From Gloeothece verrucosa PCC 7822 (GTDB lineage Bacteria; Cyanobacteriota; Cyanobacteriia; Cyanobacteriales; Microcystaceae), in the NCBI RefSeq assembly GCF_000147335.1, contig NC_014501.1:2185501-2249500 (forward strand): a stretch of DNA of 64,000 nt, read 5' to 3'. Both the position numbers and the translations under genes were made by a program. Positions 17,930 through 26,956 of this stretch are shown in pieces. Numbering within the stretch: the stretch's first letter is position 1; each line of letters begins with the position of its first letter. The notes beneath the pieces are model-generated. The model was not told the origin of the DNA, ran no database searches, and saw nothing but the letters and a program-made list of their open reading frames with translations.

Positions 17930-19081
17930 TTATTTCTCCATTTGAGTCAATACAGCATTCTGATAATAATGAGTCAAAATGCGGTCATAACTAACCCCTT
18001 GTTCGGCTAAATATTGACTTCCCCATTGACTCAACCCAAGACCATGACCAAATCCTCGACCATTAATATCAAATTTGCCATTATCAGCAGACACCACAAA
18101 AAGGGTACTCCGCAGGTCAAGAACTTTGCGTAACTGGCTACCACTAATGCGTTTAGATCCGCCAGTCCCCAAGACTTTCATCGTAACCACTCGTCCCTGG
18201 GGAGTGGTTTGTTCAGGAATCATCGATTTAATCATCCCAACACCACCGATCAGACTACTCAGTTGGCCGCTACTATAAGTCTTAGTCCACTGAAATACCG
18301 GTGCCAGTTGGTCATAGTCCACCACTCCTCGCAAATAGGGTAAAGGATAACTCCACACATCTTCCACGTTTTCGGTATGACCGCCAGAAGAAGAGTGAAA
18401 AGCGGCTAAAATCACCTGACCGTTATAGGTCATTACCTGGCCTTTGGTTTCCTCTACTGCTTCATGGGTACTGAGAAATTCAGTTTCTAGACCTTTATAC
18501 ACTTGGGTTTTAGTGGTGGTATCCAAATCGTAGAAGCGGTTGCCGGTGGTAGAAGTGGTATAAAGGGCATAAGTTCGCGCTGCTACTGCCTGTGCTTTGA
18601 GGGCTTCTAAAGACCAACTGGGAATCGCTTCCGCCCCCACTACACTATAAAGATATTGCTCTAAACCCACTTGATTAATGGCTGTTACCCCACCTCCTGT
18701 ACGCATCAGACGAACCCGTCCCCGATACCAGCGATCGCCGATCCAAATAAATCCGTCGTCTTTGGGTTCAATTAAAATTTGGCTCGATCTCCACTGAGAC
18801 ACAGACACGCCGCTACCACTGGGAACAGCCGAGATGGCATCCATTTCTTGAATTTCTCCTAAAGTTCGTCCGGCTCCGTCTTTTACTAGGGCCGGGGTCG
18901 AGCTTCCTACTTTAATTTGAGAAATATTCTTTTTGATCGCTATCCGTAGTTCTGTAGCGGCTTGGGCTGGACCGATGATCAAGACCCACAGGAATAGAGC
19001 AACTAACCAAGATTTTCGAGCTATGGGCCTTAAAAGCCGCCAAAGCGAGACTAAGCAGGCTAAATCCTCTTTAATATTCAT
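17930..19081 (-). CDS. SpoIID/LytB domain protein, exported
   Basis: A 383-residue protein with an N-terminal signal/anchor (SWLVALFLWVLIIGPAQAA) and the SpoIID/LytB domain, known in Bacillus as a lytic transglycosylase that cuts glycan strands. Family landmarks are NQVGLEQYLYSVVGAEAIPSW, LKAQAVAARTYALY, HSSSGGHTENVEDVW and GRGFGHGLGLSQWGSQYLAEQG. The acidic residue in VVGAE corresponds to the proposed catalytic Glu. The ATG at 19081 is chosen over GTG at 19099 because GAGGAGAGGAAA precedes it. In cyanobacteria, which do not sporulate, a role in wall remodelling is likely. Confidence 0.88.
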   Translation of the reverse strand: MNIKEDLACLVSLWRLLRPIARKSWLVALFLWVLIIGPAQAATELRIAIKKNISQIKVGSSTPALVKDGAGRTLGEIQEMDAISAVPSGSGVSVSQWRSSQILIEPKDDGFIWIGDRWYRGRVRLMRTGGGVTAINQVGLEQYLYSVVGAEAIPSWSLEALKAQAVAARTYALYTTSTTGNRFYDLDTTTKTQVYKGLETEFLSTHEAVEETKGQVMTYNGQVILAAFHSSSGGHTENVEDVWSYPLPYLRGVVDYDQLAPVFQWTKTYSSGQLSSLIGGVGMIKSMIPEQTTPQGRVVTMKVLGTGGSKRISGSQLRKVLDLRSTLFVVSADNGKFDINGRGFGHGLGLSQWGSQYLAEQGVSYDRILTHYYQNAVLTQMEK

Positions 19082-19334
19082 TTGATTTCCTCTCCTCACA
19101 CAATCATCTTTAAAATTTTAGACGGTTTACAGAATAATCGCGTCAAGATTTGTTAATACTTTAGTGATAGCAAATTAGGGTTAACTATATCATTGATCGG
19201 TACTGTTGACTGTTGCAAGAGATGACATGATGATATTTCTCGTCAAGATTTATTTTAAAGAAAATTTAACTTTTTCCCTCAAGACGAATAATCGTATAAG
19301 GAAGTCCGGAGGCTGTTAAATTCAAAGCGATTAT

Positions 19335-19724
19335 TTATAACATATATGACGATTTTTTATAAGTACATCCAGAAGTACAAGTTTCTCGAATCTCCACAGC
19401 ATACAACCCCGGCAAGCCTGCCGCTTCTAATTTCTCATAAACCCACTTAGCGATCGCTTCACTGGTAGGATTTTCTAGACCGGTGGTTTCATTAAGATAA
19501 TAATGATCGAGATAATTATCTAAAATCGGCTTCATATATTGTTTAACATCAGCATAATCTATAATCATGCCTTGTTTTGGGCCCTCAGCCATCAGTTCAT
19601 ATCCTTTTACATAAACTCGTCCCACCCAACTATGTCCATGAAGACGACGGCATTTTCCATCATGATGAGGTAAGGTATGAGCCGCTTCAAAACGAAACTC
19701 TTTATAAATGATCCATTCTTCCAT
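19335..19724 (-). CDS. queD: 6-pyruvoyl-tetrahydropterin synthase / QueD family enzyme
   Basis: A 129-residue enzyme of the QueD/PTPS family; QueD makes 6-carboxytetrahydropterin for the queuosine precursor preQ0. The zinc ligands are H16 (FEAAHTL) and H29/H31 (LHGHSW), and the catalytic Cys is C25 in DGKCRRLHGH. The C-terminus has the ETCTSGCTYK segment, where the conserved Glu binds the pterin. Length is normal. Cyanobacteria also use related enzymes for pterin glycosides, so the substrate could be dihydroneopterin triphosphate without queuosine use. Start is ATG; no queC/E/F neighbours are present. Confidence 0.85.
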   Translation of the reverse strand: MEEWIIYKEFRFEAAHTLPHHDGKCRRLHGHSWVGRVYVKGYELMAEGPKQGMIIDYADVKQYMKPILDNYLDHYYLNETTGLENPTSEAIAKWVYEKLEAAGLPGLYAVEIRETCTSGCTYKKSSYML

Positions 19725-19838
19725 TCTCAGTTAGGGTTTATTCTCGGTGAACCATCAACCATCTATCATCAACCATCAAAAGCAACGATTAAAAATTATA
19801 AACTAATAATTACAGATTACACGAGATAATAATAGATC

Positions 19839-21089
19839 GTGACTATTGTAGCCCATTCAAAAACAGCATCAATGGCAAACCCACCCGAAAACTTAGATTG
19901 GCTATGGCGAGGAACTAGCGAAATTTTCCCGAATCAGCCAGAATCAGATAATCCCCAAGAAAACCTAACTCAACTGTTAGCCAAAATTGATCGCCCTTTA
20001 CGGGTTAAACTCGGCATTGATCCCACCGGAACCGAGATCCATTTAGGCCATAGTATCCCCTTTCGCAAATTACGGGCTTTTCAAGATGCCGGTCATACCG
20101 CCGTCGTCATTATTGGCGATTTTACCGCCCAAATCGGCGATCCCACCGGTAAATCAGAAGTTCGTAAGCAACTGACGGCTGAACAAGTGAGGGAAAATGC
20201 CCATGATTATTTAAAACAATTACGTCCTATTTTAGACTTCGATACTCCAGGACGTTTAGAAATTCGCTATAACTCTGAGTGGTTAGGTAAGCTCGATTTA
20301 TCAGATATTATTAAATTACTCTCCACCATGACAGTAGGGCAAATGCTCGCTAAAGAGGGGTTTGCTGAACGTTATGAGAAAGAAACTCCTATCTATCTTC
20401 ATGAGTTTCTCTATCCTTTGATGCAAGGTTATGATTCAGTGGCGATTGATGCCGATGTAGAATTAGGCGGCACGGATCAAAAGTTTAATATTGCTGTAGG
20501 ACGGGATTTACAACGTTATTTTGGCAAAAAACCCCAGTTTGGTTTATTACTGCCGATTATTCTCGGGACGGATGGCGTACAAAAAATGTCCAAATCTCTA
20601 AATAATTATGTAGGGCTACGAGAAGATGCCTTATCGATGTATTCTAAATTAGAAAAAATTCCCGATGCCGTCATTAAAGATTATTTTGAATTATTGACTA
20701 ATTTATCTTTACAAGAACTGCCCTCAAATCCTAGGGAATGTCAAAAATTGTTGGCAACAGAGATAGTTTCTCAATATCATAGTGTTGAAGCCGCCGCAGA
20801 AGCTCAAAAAGCTGCTATTGCTCTGGTGCAGGGAGGGGGGACAACTTCAACTGATGCTGTACCCGAATATTCTTTATCTGGGATAGAATTCCCGGCTAAA
20901 TTATTTTATATTCTTAGTGCGACTCGGTTATGTTCTAGTAGTGGAGAAGGGAGAAGGCAGATTCAAGGGGGGGCTGTTCGTTTAGATGGTGAACGCATTA
21001 GCGAAGTCGATTTGACGTTTGATAGTCCTCAACAACTCCAAGGAAAAGTTTTACAGGTAGGTAAAAAGAAATTTGTGCGATTAGTTTAA
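19839..21089 (+). CDS. tyrS: Tyrosyl-tRNA synthetase
   Basis: A 416-residue class I aminoacyl-tRNA synthetase charging tRNA-Tyr. The HIGH-type motif is HLGH at 68-71, the KMSKS motif is at 249-253, and a C-terminal S4-type RNA-binding domain ([19 protein letters not shown]) occupies about 350-416. Length is normal for the TyrZ-like form. The start is GTG at 19839; an in-frame ATG at 19872 is possible, and neither has a strong ribosome site. It is followed 22 bp later by the large glycosyltransferase gene on the same strand, which may share its transcript. Confidence 0.95.
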   Translation: MTIVAHSKTASMANPPENLDWLWRGTSEIFPNQPESDNPQENLTQLLAKIDRPLRVKLGIDPTGTEIHLGHSIPFRKLRAFQDAGHTAVVIIGDFTAQIGDPTGKSEVRKQLTAEQVRENAHDYLKQLRPILDFDTPGRLEIRYNSEWLGKLDLSDIIKLLSTMTVGQMLAKEGFAERYEKETPIYLHEFLYPLMQGYDSVAIDADVELGGTDQKFNIAVGRDLQRYFGKKPQFGLLLPIILGTDGVQKMSKSLNNYVGLREDALSMYSKLEKIPDAVIKDYFELLTNLSLQELPSNPRECQKLLATEIVSQYHSVEAAAEAQKAAIALVQGGGTTSTDAVPEYSLSGIEFPAKLFYILSATRLCSSSGEGRRQIQGGAVRLDGERISEVDLTFDSPQQLQGKVLQVGKKKFVRLV

Positions 21090-21111
21090 CAAAAATTAGC
21101 TTAGAAAAAAT

Positions 21112-24100
21112 ATGAATGTATCAGTCATTATTCCTGCTTACAATGCCGTCGAAACGTTAGAAGAAACGATCAAATCTCTACAAGCGCAAACTTTGCCGCA
21201 TTGGGAAGCCATTATCATTGATGACGGTTCTCAAGATGAAACAGCAGCACTCGCTACCCAATTAGCCCTAGAAGATAATCGCCTTCGCGTTATTACTCAA
21301 GCTAATAGTGGAGTTTCTGCGGCTCGTAATCGTGGCATTGAGGAGGCTCATTTTGACTGGTTACTGTTTCTCGATGCTGATGATTGGATTGCCCCAGAGT
21401 ATTTAGAGAAAATGACGGGCGCACTCACCACAGATCCGAGTTTAGATATTATTCATTGTGGTTGGACTTTTGTAGCTCCCGATGGCACATTGATGGGAGA
21501 AAAATATACTCCCGACTTAATCGATTTATTTCCTCTATTAAGTTATTCTTCTACCTTTATTATTCATTCTTGTATTGTTCGTAAAGCTTTAGTAATTGCA
21601 GCAGGAGGATTTGATCGCTCTTTGGCTGTCTGTGAAGATTGGGACTTTTGGCAAAGAATCGCTCGAACAGGAAGTCGTTTTGGAGCAGTAAAAGAAATCT
21701 TAGCATTTTATCGAATGCGTCCGAAATCTTTATCGAGAAATGCTCAACAATTTTTGACAGATGCGATGAAAGTCTTAAATCAGGGACATTCGGCTGATGC
21801 TCGCGTTTTAAATCCGGCTCCTCGTTACGCTCAAGGACAACCACAAGCCAAACTTCCCTTGTTCAAATTGTCTTGGATTAGTTGGTTAGCAGGTTTATTT
21901 ATAGGACAACAAGAAGATGCTAGACCGCTTTTAAGTATTGTTAAAGATGACAATGCTCCTGATTTAGGTCCTGATGTAATTGCTAAAAATATTTTTGAGT
22001 CGGTTCTTTTACAAAACTGTTCACGCTTGGACCAGTGGTATATCCTTTGGCCAAAAATTGAAAAAGTTCTTTTAAATTTTCTCGACGCTTTAGAAAGTCA
22101 ATCTCAAGCTTTTAAGTTAGCCAGCCAAACTCGTAAAATTTTAGAAATACTCATTTTAGAAAAAACTCCAATTCTTGAGCCTGTGCAGATTGGGACAACT
22201 TATGGCATTAATTTAGAAATCACAGAACCTATTGCCGATATTTTGACTTCAGAAAACTGTGATCGCCTCTACTGTTCGCTTACACTGGAAGGAAAAAAAT
22301 TAGGAAATTTAGAACTTCCTATTATTGAGGGTCAAGTGAGTTCTTGGGTACTAAAAGATGCCATTGCCGATCAATTTGCTTGGCCAATTTTGGGTAAATT
22401 CTTTGAACATACAGTTTATACACCTGAACAAGTCCAAGAACATGATAGCCTAGGTTGGACAGTGTTTTTACAACAACTTTGGGGGAAACAAAATTGGACA
22501 GCAGATAACTTTTATGACCCCAATTTCACCGAAGGAGAAACAACGGTAAAAACGTTAAATAATGCGGCACAATTAGTCATTGAAGTTAGTCAAGAATTAT
22601 TTGATATTTCTGTGCTAAACTCGTTCCGCACCCCAGTCAATATACCGGAAATCGATGTACTTTTAACTGTAGGGGGTGTAGCAATAAGCAATATTTCTCT
22701 ACCCGTTTCCGAAAATTTAATGACGGCTCAAGCGTTACGAGTAGCCTTAACCTTAGAAAGTGGATTTGAATTGTGCCGAGTTTGTGTGCGAGAAGCGTTA
22801 GTTGGGCAATCTTTAAAAGATTCTACTCCATTGCGTTTACGTTTAGCTAAATTGGCTCAAAATCAAGTTTCTCAAGGATACATTTATCCTCAATCGAGTT
22901 TAAGTAGCAGTGAACTTTGGTCTCGACAAAGTGTTATCTTAGGTCGTCAATTAGGAACCATTAATAGTAGTGTTTCTCGACGAGTCATATTTCCTAAAAC
23001 CCTCGCTCCTGAATTGATCAGAATGGCTCAAGTGAGTCAAATACCTCTGATGCAAATTCCCCCAGTAGGTGAATCGGTGACACAAATCATTTATGCTCCT
23101 GATGTGATAGGAAATACTCAATTTTTAAGTTCAACTGCTGTTAATATTATTGCCAATCGTGCTAAAAACTTTTACACCCGGGAACATTTTGAAAGCCTAT
23201 TTTCCAGTAAAGCAGACCCTTGGAAATATACCAGTTCTTACGAACAAGTGAAATATGAACAAACTCTCTCTTTAGTGCCGAAAAAGCCAATTAAAAAAGC
23301 CTTAGAGTTAGCTTGTGCAGAAGGACATTTTACGGTTCAGCTTGCGCCCCTTGTGGATGATTTACTGGCGGCTGATATTTCTCAAGTTGCCCTAGATAGA
23401 ACGGCTGAACGTTGTGCAAGTTTTGAGCATATTCACTATCAACAAATGGACCTTATTAAAGATCCGTTACCTGGGCAATTTGATCTCATTGTTTGTAGTG
23501 AAGTTTTATACTATGTTGGAAGTTTAGAAAGCCTGCAAACTGTGGCGCAAAAAATCGCTGATGCCTTAGAACCGGGGGGCTATTTTTTAACAGCACACGC
23601 CCATCAAATTATTGATGAACCTGACAAACCGGGGTTTGATTGGGGATTGCCTTTTGGCGCAAAAACCATTGGTGAAACCTTTGCGAGCATCCCATCTTTG
23701 TATTTAGCAAAAGCGATTCAAACTCCTCTTTATCGCGTGCAGTTATTCCGCCGTTATCCATCAATTCGTCTGCCTTGGCAGCAATTTAAACCCGAGATGA
23801 CAATTTTAGAAAAACAACCCACTGACCTACCGCCACAAGTAGAAGCTAGGGTAAAATGGCAAGGGGGAGAACCTTCACAATGGGGTCAGTTAGAAACAAT
23901 TGTCACTGCAAAATTACCCATCCTTATGTATCATCGAGTTGCCCCTAGTGGTTCAGAAAAAATGGCAACTTATCGAGTTACGCCTGAAGCTTTTGAAGAG
24001 CAGTTACGCTATCTTAAAGATGCAAGTTTTTATAGTGTTTCTTGGGAACAATGGCAATTAGCGCAATGGCAACGCCGGCCTTTACCGGGTCGAGGTGTTA

Positions 24101-24600
24101 TCATAACCTTTGATGATGGTTATCTCGACTTTTTTGAATATGCTTGGCCACTGCTCAAAAAGTATGGGTTTAGTGCGACTGTCTTTTTAGTGGCTGATCT
24201 CATAGGTCAGTCTAACCGTTGGGATCAAGCTTTTGGCGAAGAAATTCCTTTAATGGGATGGTCAGAAATTCAACAACTACAAGCAGAAGGGGTAGAATTT
24301 GGCTCTCATTCGGCTACTCATCAGCCGCTAACTGCTCTAACTCATGACGAGCTAATACGGGAATTAGCCAGATCGCGTACTATTTTAGAACGAGGTTTGA
24401 AAACTTATATTCGGACCATTGCCTATCCTTGGGGGTATTTTAACCCGATTGTGGAACATTTTACTGGAGGCTGTGGTTATACTTTTGGTGTAACTTGTCG
24501 TTCTCGGTTAAGTCAATTTAACGACCGCTTATTGGCTTTACCTCGAATTGAAGTCAAGGGAAATTATACTTTACAAGAATTTGTTAATTGTTTAAAGTGA
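21112..24600 (+). CDS. Three-domain glycosyltransferase-methyltransferase-polysaccharide deacetylase
   Basis: A 1162-residue cytosolic-looking protein without signal peptide. Residues 1 to ~230 are a GT2 glycosyltransferase (VSVIIPAYNA, DDGSQD, and the metal-binding LFLDADDW at 86-92). About 230-680 has no domain I can name. From ~690 to 860 lies a SAM methyltransferase of NodS-like type with motif I ALELACAEGHF at 730. From ~915 to the end is a NodB/PgaB-type deacetylase with TFDDGY at 999-1004, GSHSATHQPL and the AYPWG motif. This resembles the set of activities found in separate proteins for N-acetylated glycans. The deacetylase is cytoplasmic here, which is unusual. The substrate is unknown. 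Confidence 0.85.
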   Translation: MNVSVIIPAYNAVETLEETIKSLQAQTLPHWEAIIIDDGSQDETAALATQLALEDNRLRVITQANSGVSAARNRGIEEAHFDWLLFLDADDWIAPEYLEKMTGALTTDPSLDIIHCGWTFVAPDGTLMGEKYTPDLIDLFPLLSYSSTFIIHSCIVRKALVIAAGGFDRSLAVCEDWDFWQRIARTGSRFGAVKEILAFYRMRPKSLSRNAQQFLTDAMKVLNQGHSADARVLNPAPRYAQGQPQAKLPLFKLSWISWLAGLFIGQQEDARPLLSIVKDDNAPDLGPDVIAKNIFESVLLQNCSRLDQWYILWPKIEKVLLNFLDALESQSQAFKLASQTRKILEILILEKTPILEPVQIGTTYGINLEITEPIADILTSENCDRLYCSLTLEGKKLGNLELPIIEGQVSSWVLKDAIADQFAWPILGKFFEHTVYTPEQVQEHDSLGWTVFLQQLWGKQNWTADNFYDPNFTEGETTVKTLNNAAQLVIEVSQELFDISVLNSFRTPVNIPEIDVLLTVGGVAISNISLPVSENLMTAQALRVALTLESGFELCRVCVREALVGQSLKDSTPLRLRLAKLAQNQVSQGYIYPQSSLSSSELWSRQSVILGRQLGTINSSVSRRVIFPKTLAPELIRMAQVSQIPLMQIPPVGESVTQIIYAPDVIGNTQFLSSTAVNIIANRAKNFYTREHFESLFSSKADPWKYTSSYEQVKYEQTLSLVPKKPIKKALELACAEGHFTVQLAPLVDDLLAADISQVALDRTAERCASFEHIHYQQMDLIKDPLPGQFDLIVCSEVLYYVGSLESLQTVAQKIADALEPGGYFLTAHAHQIIDEPDKPGFDWGLPFGAKTIGETFASIPSLYLAKAIQTPLYRVQLFRRYPSIRLPWQQFKPEMTILEKQPTDLPPQVEARVKWQGGEPSQWGQLETIVTAKLPILMYHRVAPSGSEKMATYRVTPEAFEEQLRYLKDASFYSVSWEQWQLAQWQRRPLPGRGVIITFDDGYLDFFEYAWPLLKKYGFSATVFLVADLIGQSNRWDQAFGEEIPLMGWSEIQQLQAEGVEFGSHSATHQPLTALTHDELIRELARSRTILERGLKTYIRTIAYPWGYFNPIVEHFTGGCGYTFGVTCRSRLSQFNDRLLALPRIEVKGNYTLQEFVNCLK

Positions 24601-24602
24601 AC

Positions 24603-24638
24603 GGGTAATAGACAGGAAAGCTTGTGGCGCTATTACCC
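24603..24638. terminator. Hairpin between convergent genes
   Basis: GGGTAATAG at 24603-24611 is the exact reverse complement of CTATTACCC at 24630-24638 (18-nt loop). It sits between the ends of two convergent genes, as a bidirectional terminator would, but lacks a U-run on either strand. Confidence 0.55.
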
Positions 24639-24650
24639 ATTACTTAAGAT

Positions 24651-25262
24651 TTAATTGTCATAGATCCGAGCTTCTAGCGCTTCAGGATTTTCTTGACAGT
24701 ATTCCTCAAAATAAGTTTTTTGGGGCTTTTTAGCGCGTTGATGAGCCAGTTCAGCTTGTAGTTCTTCAACCACATCCCAAGCCGCCGCACATTCAGAAGA
24801 AGAGGCTCCTTTTTCGGCACATACAGCGCGAGCATTGGCTCTAGCTTTTTCAATTTCGTCTTCAAGTTCGAGAGATTTAGGTTGTTCGACAAAATTACTT
24901 TTATGTAAAATATCGTTGACCGAGATCACCCCAAGCAAGCTATCTTTGATCACAGGCGCAAAACGAATGCCTGTATTAGCAAACAACCGCGCCACATATT
25001 CTACACTCAAGTCCGGATTAATCACGATACAGGGTTTACTCATAATTTCATAAACCCGGACTTTTTTGGGGTCTTCTCCATAAGCGGTTACTTTATAAAC
25101 AATATCCGTCTCAGTCACAATGCCATAAGCATCTTGTTCATGGCGACGTTCAACAATGAGAGTTCGTAGTCCTTTCTGTTTCATTAGTGTAACGGCTTGA
25201 GCGACTGTAGCTGAACCCCGAATAGTAACGACCTCTTTGGTCATAATTTCTGATGCTTTCAT
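24651..25262 (-). CDS. CBS domain pair fused to a CP12 domain
   Basis: A 203-residue protein. Residues 1-125 hold two CBS repeats (EIMTKEVVTI...TDIVYKVTA and EIMSKPCIVINP...VNDILHK) that would bind adenine nucleotides. Residues ~132-203 are a CP12 module: C148 and C158 in VCAEKGASSSECAAAWD, the AWDVVEEL core, and a tail with C189 in EEYCQENPEALEARIYDN. Free CP12 forms redox-controlled complexes with GAPDH and phosphoribulokinase; CBS-CP12 fusions are known in cyanobacteria. The position of the usual last Cys is an Ala, so the C-terminal disulfide of canonical CP12 cannot form. The start is ATG with AGAGGT upstream. Confidence 0.92.
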   Translation of the reverse strand: MKASEIMTKEVVTIRGSATVAQAVTLMKQKGLRTLIVERRHEQDAYGIVTETDIVYKVTAYGEDPKKVRVYEIMSKPCIVINPDLSVEYVARLFANTGIRFAPVIKDSLLGVISVNDILHKSNFVEQPKSLELEDEIEKARANARAVCAEKGASSSECAAAWDVVEELQAELAHQRAKKPQKTYFEEYCQENPEALEARIYDN

Positions 25263-25461
25263 CGGATATACCTCTAGATTTTTGTCTTAAATGAAGCCAG
25301 TCGTATATAGCTTTTGCTATTTGATTGATAAACCAGTTAGTATAGAGCGTTGTCAGGGTAAGATAGCTCACAAATCCTACGCGAAACGCTATATATATTG
25401 TATAAGTATTCTTGCTCCTCTTTTTCCTAAAAAATGTTTAAGGGTTTTGAGGCTAGTAGAA

Positions 25462-25782
25462 ATGTCAAATAGCCAACAAAATTTTACAAAGCGGAAAAAC
25501 TTCTCGAGGGTTATGTTATGTTTTAATAACTTTTGCTCAAAATTTTTGCTTATTGTGATCGTTTTTACTTTAAGTGGGGCAATTAAAGCAGAAGCTATCA
25601 CCCGCTATAGCAGAGATTTCGCCAATTTTGATAGGGATGACTTTCCGAGTATATTCCTGCCCCAATTCCGGTTGAGCCTTTTATTTTCATCAATATTTAA
25701 AGCTTTGCTTTGTTATAGATTATCCGTTACTATTACAGTAAGAGCGTCTCTAACTTTGTCTCCTTTGTATTACATTTCTTAA
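25462..25782 (+). CDS. Doubtful short secreted protein, possibly a gene remnant
   Basis: From an ATG at 25462 the frame encodes 106 residues: a polar, basic start, then a convincing signal-peptide-like segment (FLLIVIVFTLSGAIKAEA) followed by ITRYSRDFANFDRDDFPSIF and a second hydrophobic stretch. Nothing is recognised. A signal peptide with only a short, degenerate mature part would fit the 5' remnant of an exported (for example PEP-CTERM) protein. The frame extends upstream to 25291 without a sensible start. The rest of the 25263-25988 gap shows nothing else I can name. Confidence 0.3.
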   Translation: MSNSQQNFTKRKNFSRVMLCFNNFCSKFLLIVIVFTLSGAIKAEAITRYSRDFANFDRDDFPSIFLPQFRLSLLFSSIFKALLCYRLSVTITVRASLTLSPLYYIS

Positions 25783-25988
25783 TATTTTGATAAAGCACTC
25801 CCACAGGAGCGTCGTATATTTACCTAAAAATTTAGGTCAAAACGAATTTACGATCTTTAGCTTAAGATATGTTGCCTGAATTTAGGAGAGCGACCAAGAG
25901 TAGAAAAGGGTTAGTGTCGTGTGAGGGGAAAGTTAATTATTAACTTAGATGGTTGTTGTCATCTCTATTTGTTGTAGGGGAATCCTTA

Positions 25989-26342
25989 ATGTCCGAGCAA
26001 AACTTTTCCCAAAAAGATTCGCCTGGAGACTCATCATTTTCATCAATTAACTGGGTTAGTTTATGGCAGGCAAGTGGTAATGATTGGAGTTGGATGATCA
26101 AACAAAGTTGTTTATCCAGTTCTAGTTCATCTCTAAAAAGAAAAGAGTCTCTAAACCAACGAAAAGTAATCTTTATAGAGATTATTTTAACGATTGCTCT
26201 TTTGCTTTTAGCCAGATTTGTCGAATCTTATCGCCCAGTTATGGTTAATTCAGCCCAGGAGAATAAATTTTTTGAAAGCACCATTATCCCCAGTAACTCT
26301 CATGTTCAAGATAACTCATTATTCCCAGCAAAAGACCCCTAA
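25989..26342 (+). CDS. Hypothetical single-pass membrane protein
   Basis: A 117-residue protein. ATG 25989 is chosen because AGGGGA lies 7 nt upstream; the longer frame to 25953 lacks such a site. The first 57 residues are Ser-rich and polar with tryptophans (INWVSLWQASGNDWSWM). One membrane helix follows (VIFIEIILTIALLLLARFV, about residues 62-80), and the last 37 residues are polar. With basic residues just before the helix, the N-terminus is probably cytoplasmic. No family is recognised and neighbours give no hint. Confidence 0.55.
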   Translation: MSEQNFSQKDSPGDSSFSSINWVSLWQASGNDWSWMIKQSCLSSSSSSLKRKESLNQRKVIFIEIILTIALLLLARFVESYRPVMVNSAQENKFFESTIIPSNSHVQDNSLFPAKDP

Positions 26343-26510
26343 AAAAGCGGGACAATGGCGATAAAACATAGGCATTTCTGAATTGTTGATTAATGCTTAA
26401 CCATGAACCCTAAAGGCAAAAAGCAATACTAATTATTTAGACTTGAAGTTTTAGTCTCGTTTCCTAACGGTAACCAGGAAACGAGCATGACAACTTGTGC
26501 TGATATTGAA

Positions 26511-26732
26511 TCATTGCTCAAAATCTTCAACAGTACGTTCTAGGAGATTTTCCTGTAAATGTTGATTGTGCTGTCTATCTTGAGTGAGTAATTCTCTAGC
26601 TCGTTCTTCAGTTTCATGATTAGTATTAGCCGCCATCTCCTGCACAGCACGACTAGAAAGATTATCTTGAAGATGCTCGCGTTCGTGTCGTTCCTCAACC
26701 ATTAATTGACGGGCGTATTCTTCGGTATTCAT
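26511..26732 (-). CDS. Small protein built from two copies of a helical unit
   Basis: A 73-residue, highly charged protein with an internal duplication. EEYARQLMVEERHEREHLQDNL (about 4-25) aligns with EERARELLTQDRQHNQHLQENL (about 42-63), and each unit ends in (S/E)RAVQEM or ERTVEDF. Each is probably an amphipathic helix. It is unassigned. It lies downstream of gyrA on the same strand but about 220 bp away, with no visible ribosome site before the ATG. Confidence 0.55.
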   Translation of the reverse strand: MNTEEYARQLMVEERHEREHLQDNLSSRAVQEMAANTNHETEERARELLTQDRQHNQHLQENLLERTVEDFEQ

Positions 26733-26956
26733 AATAATTTTTTTATTATTGTTACTCTTATACTGTAACCTGAATTTGCACCTTTTTTTAAAAAAATGTA
26801 TCTTCCGATACAGAAAAATTCATAAATAGTAATAAAACTTTGTCGAGTCAGAGAAGTGTTGAAAAAAAAAGAGTCAGGAGCTACGCTAAATAAGCTTCCT
26901 AACCTCTTTAATCCTTTATTTAATACCAATTGCGCTGATCGGCTTAGCCCGAAAAC

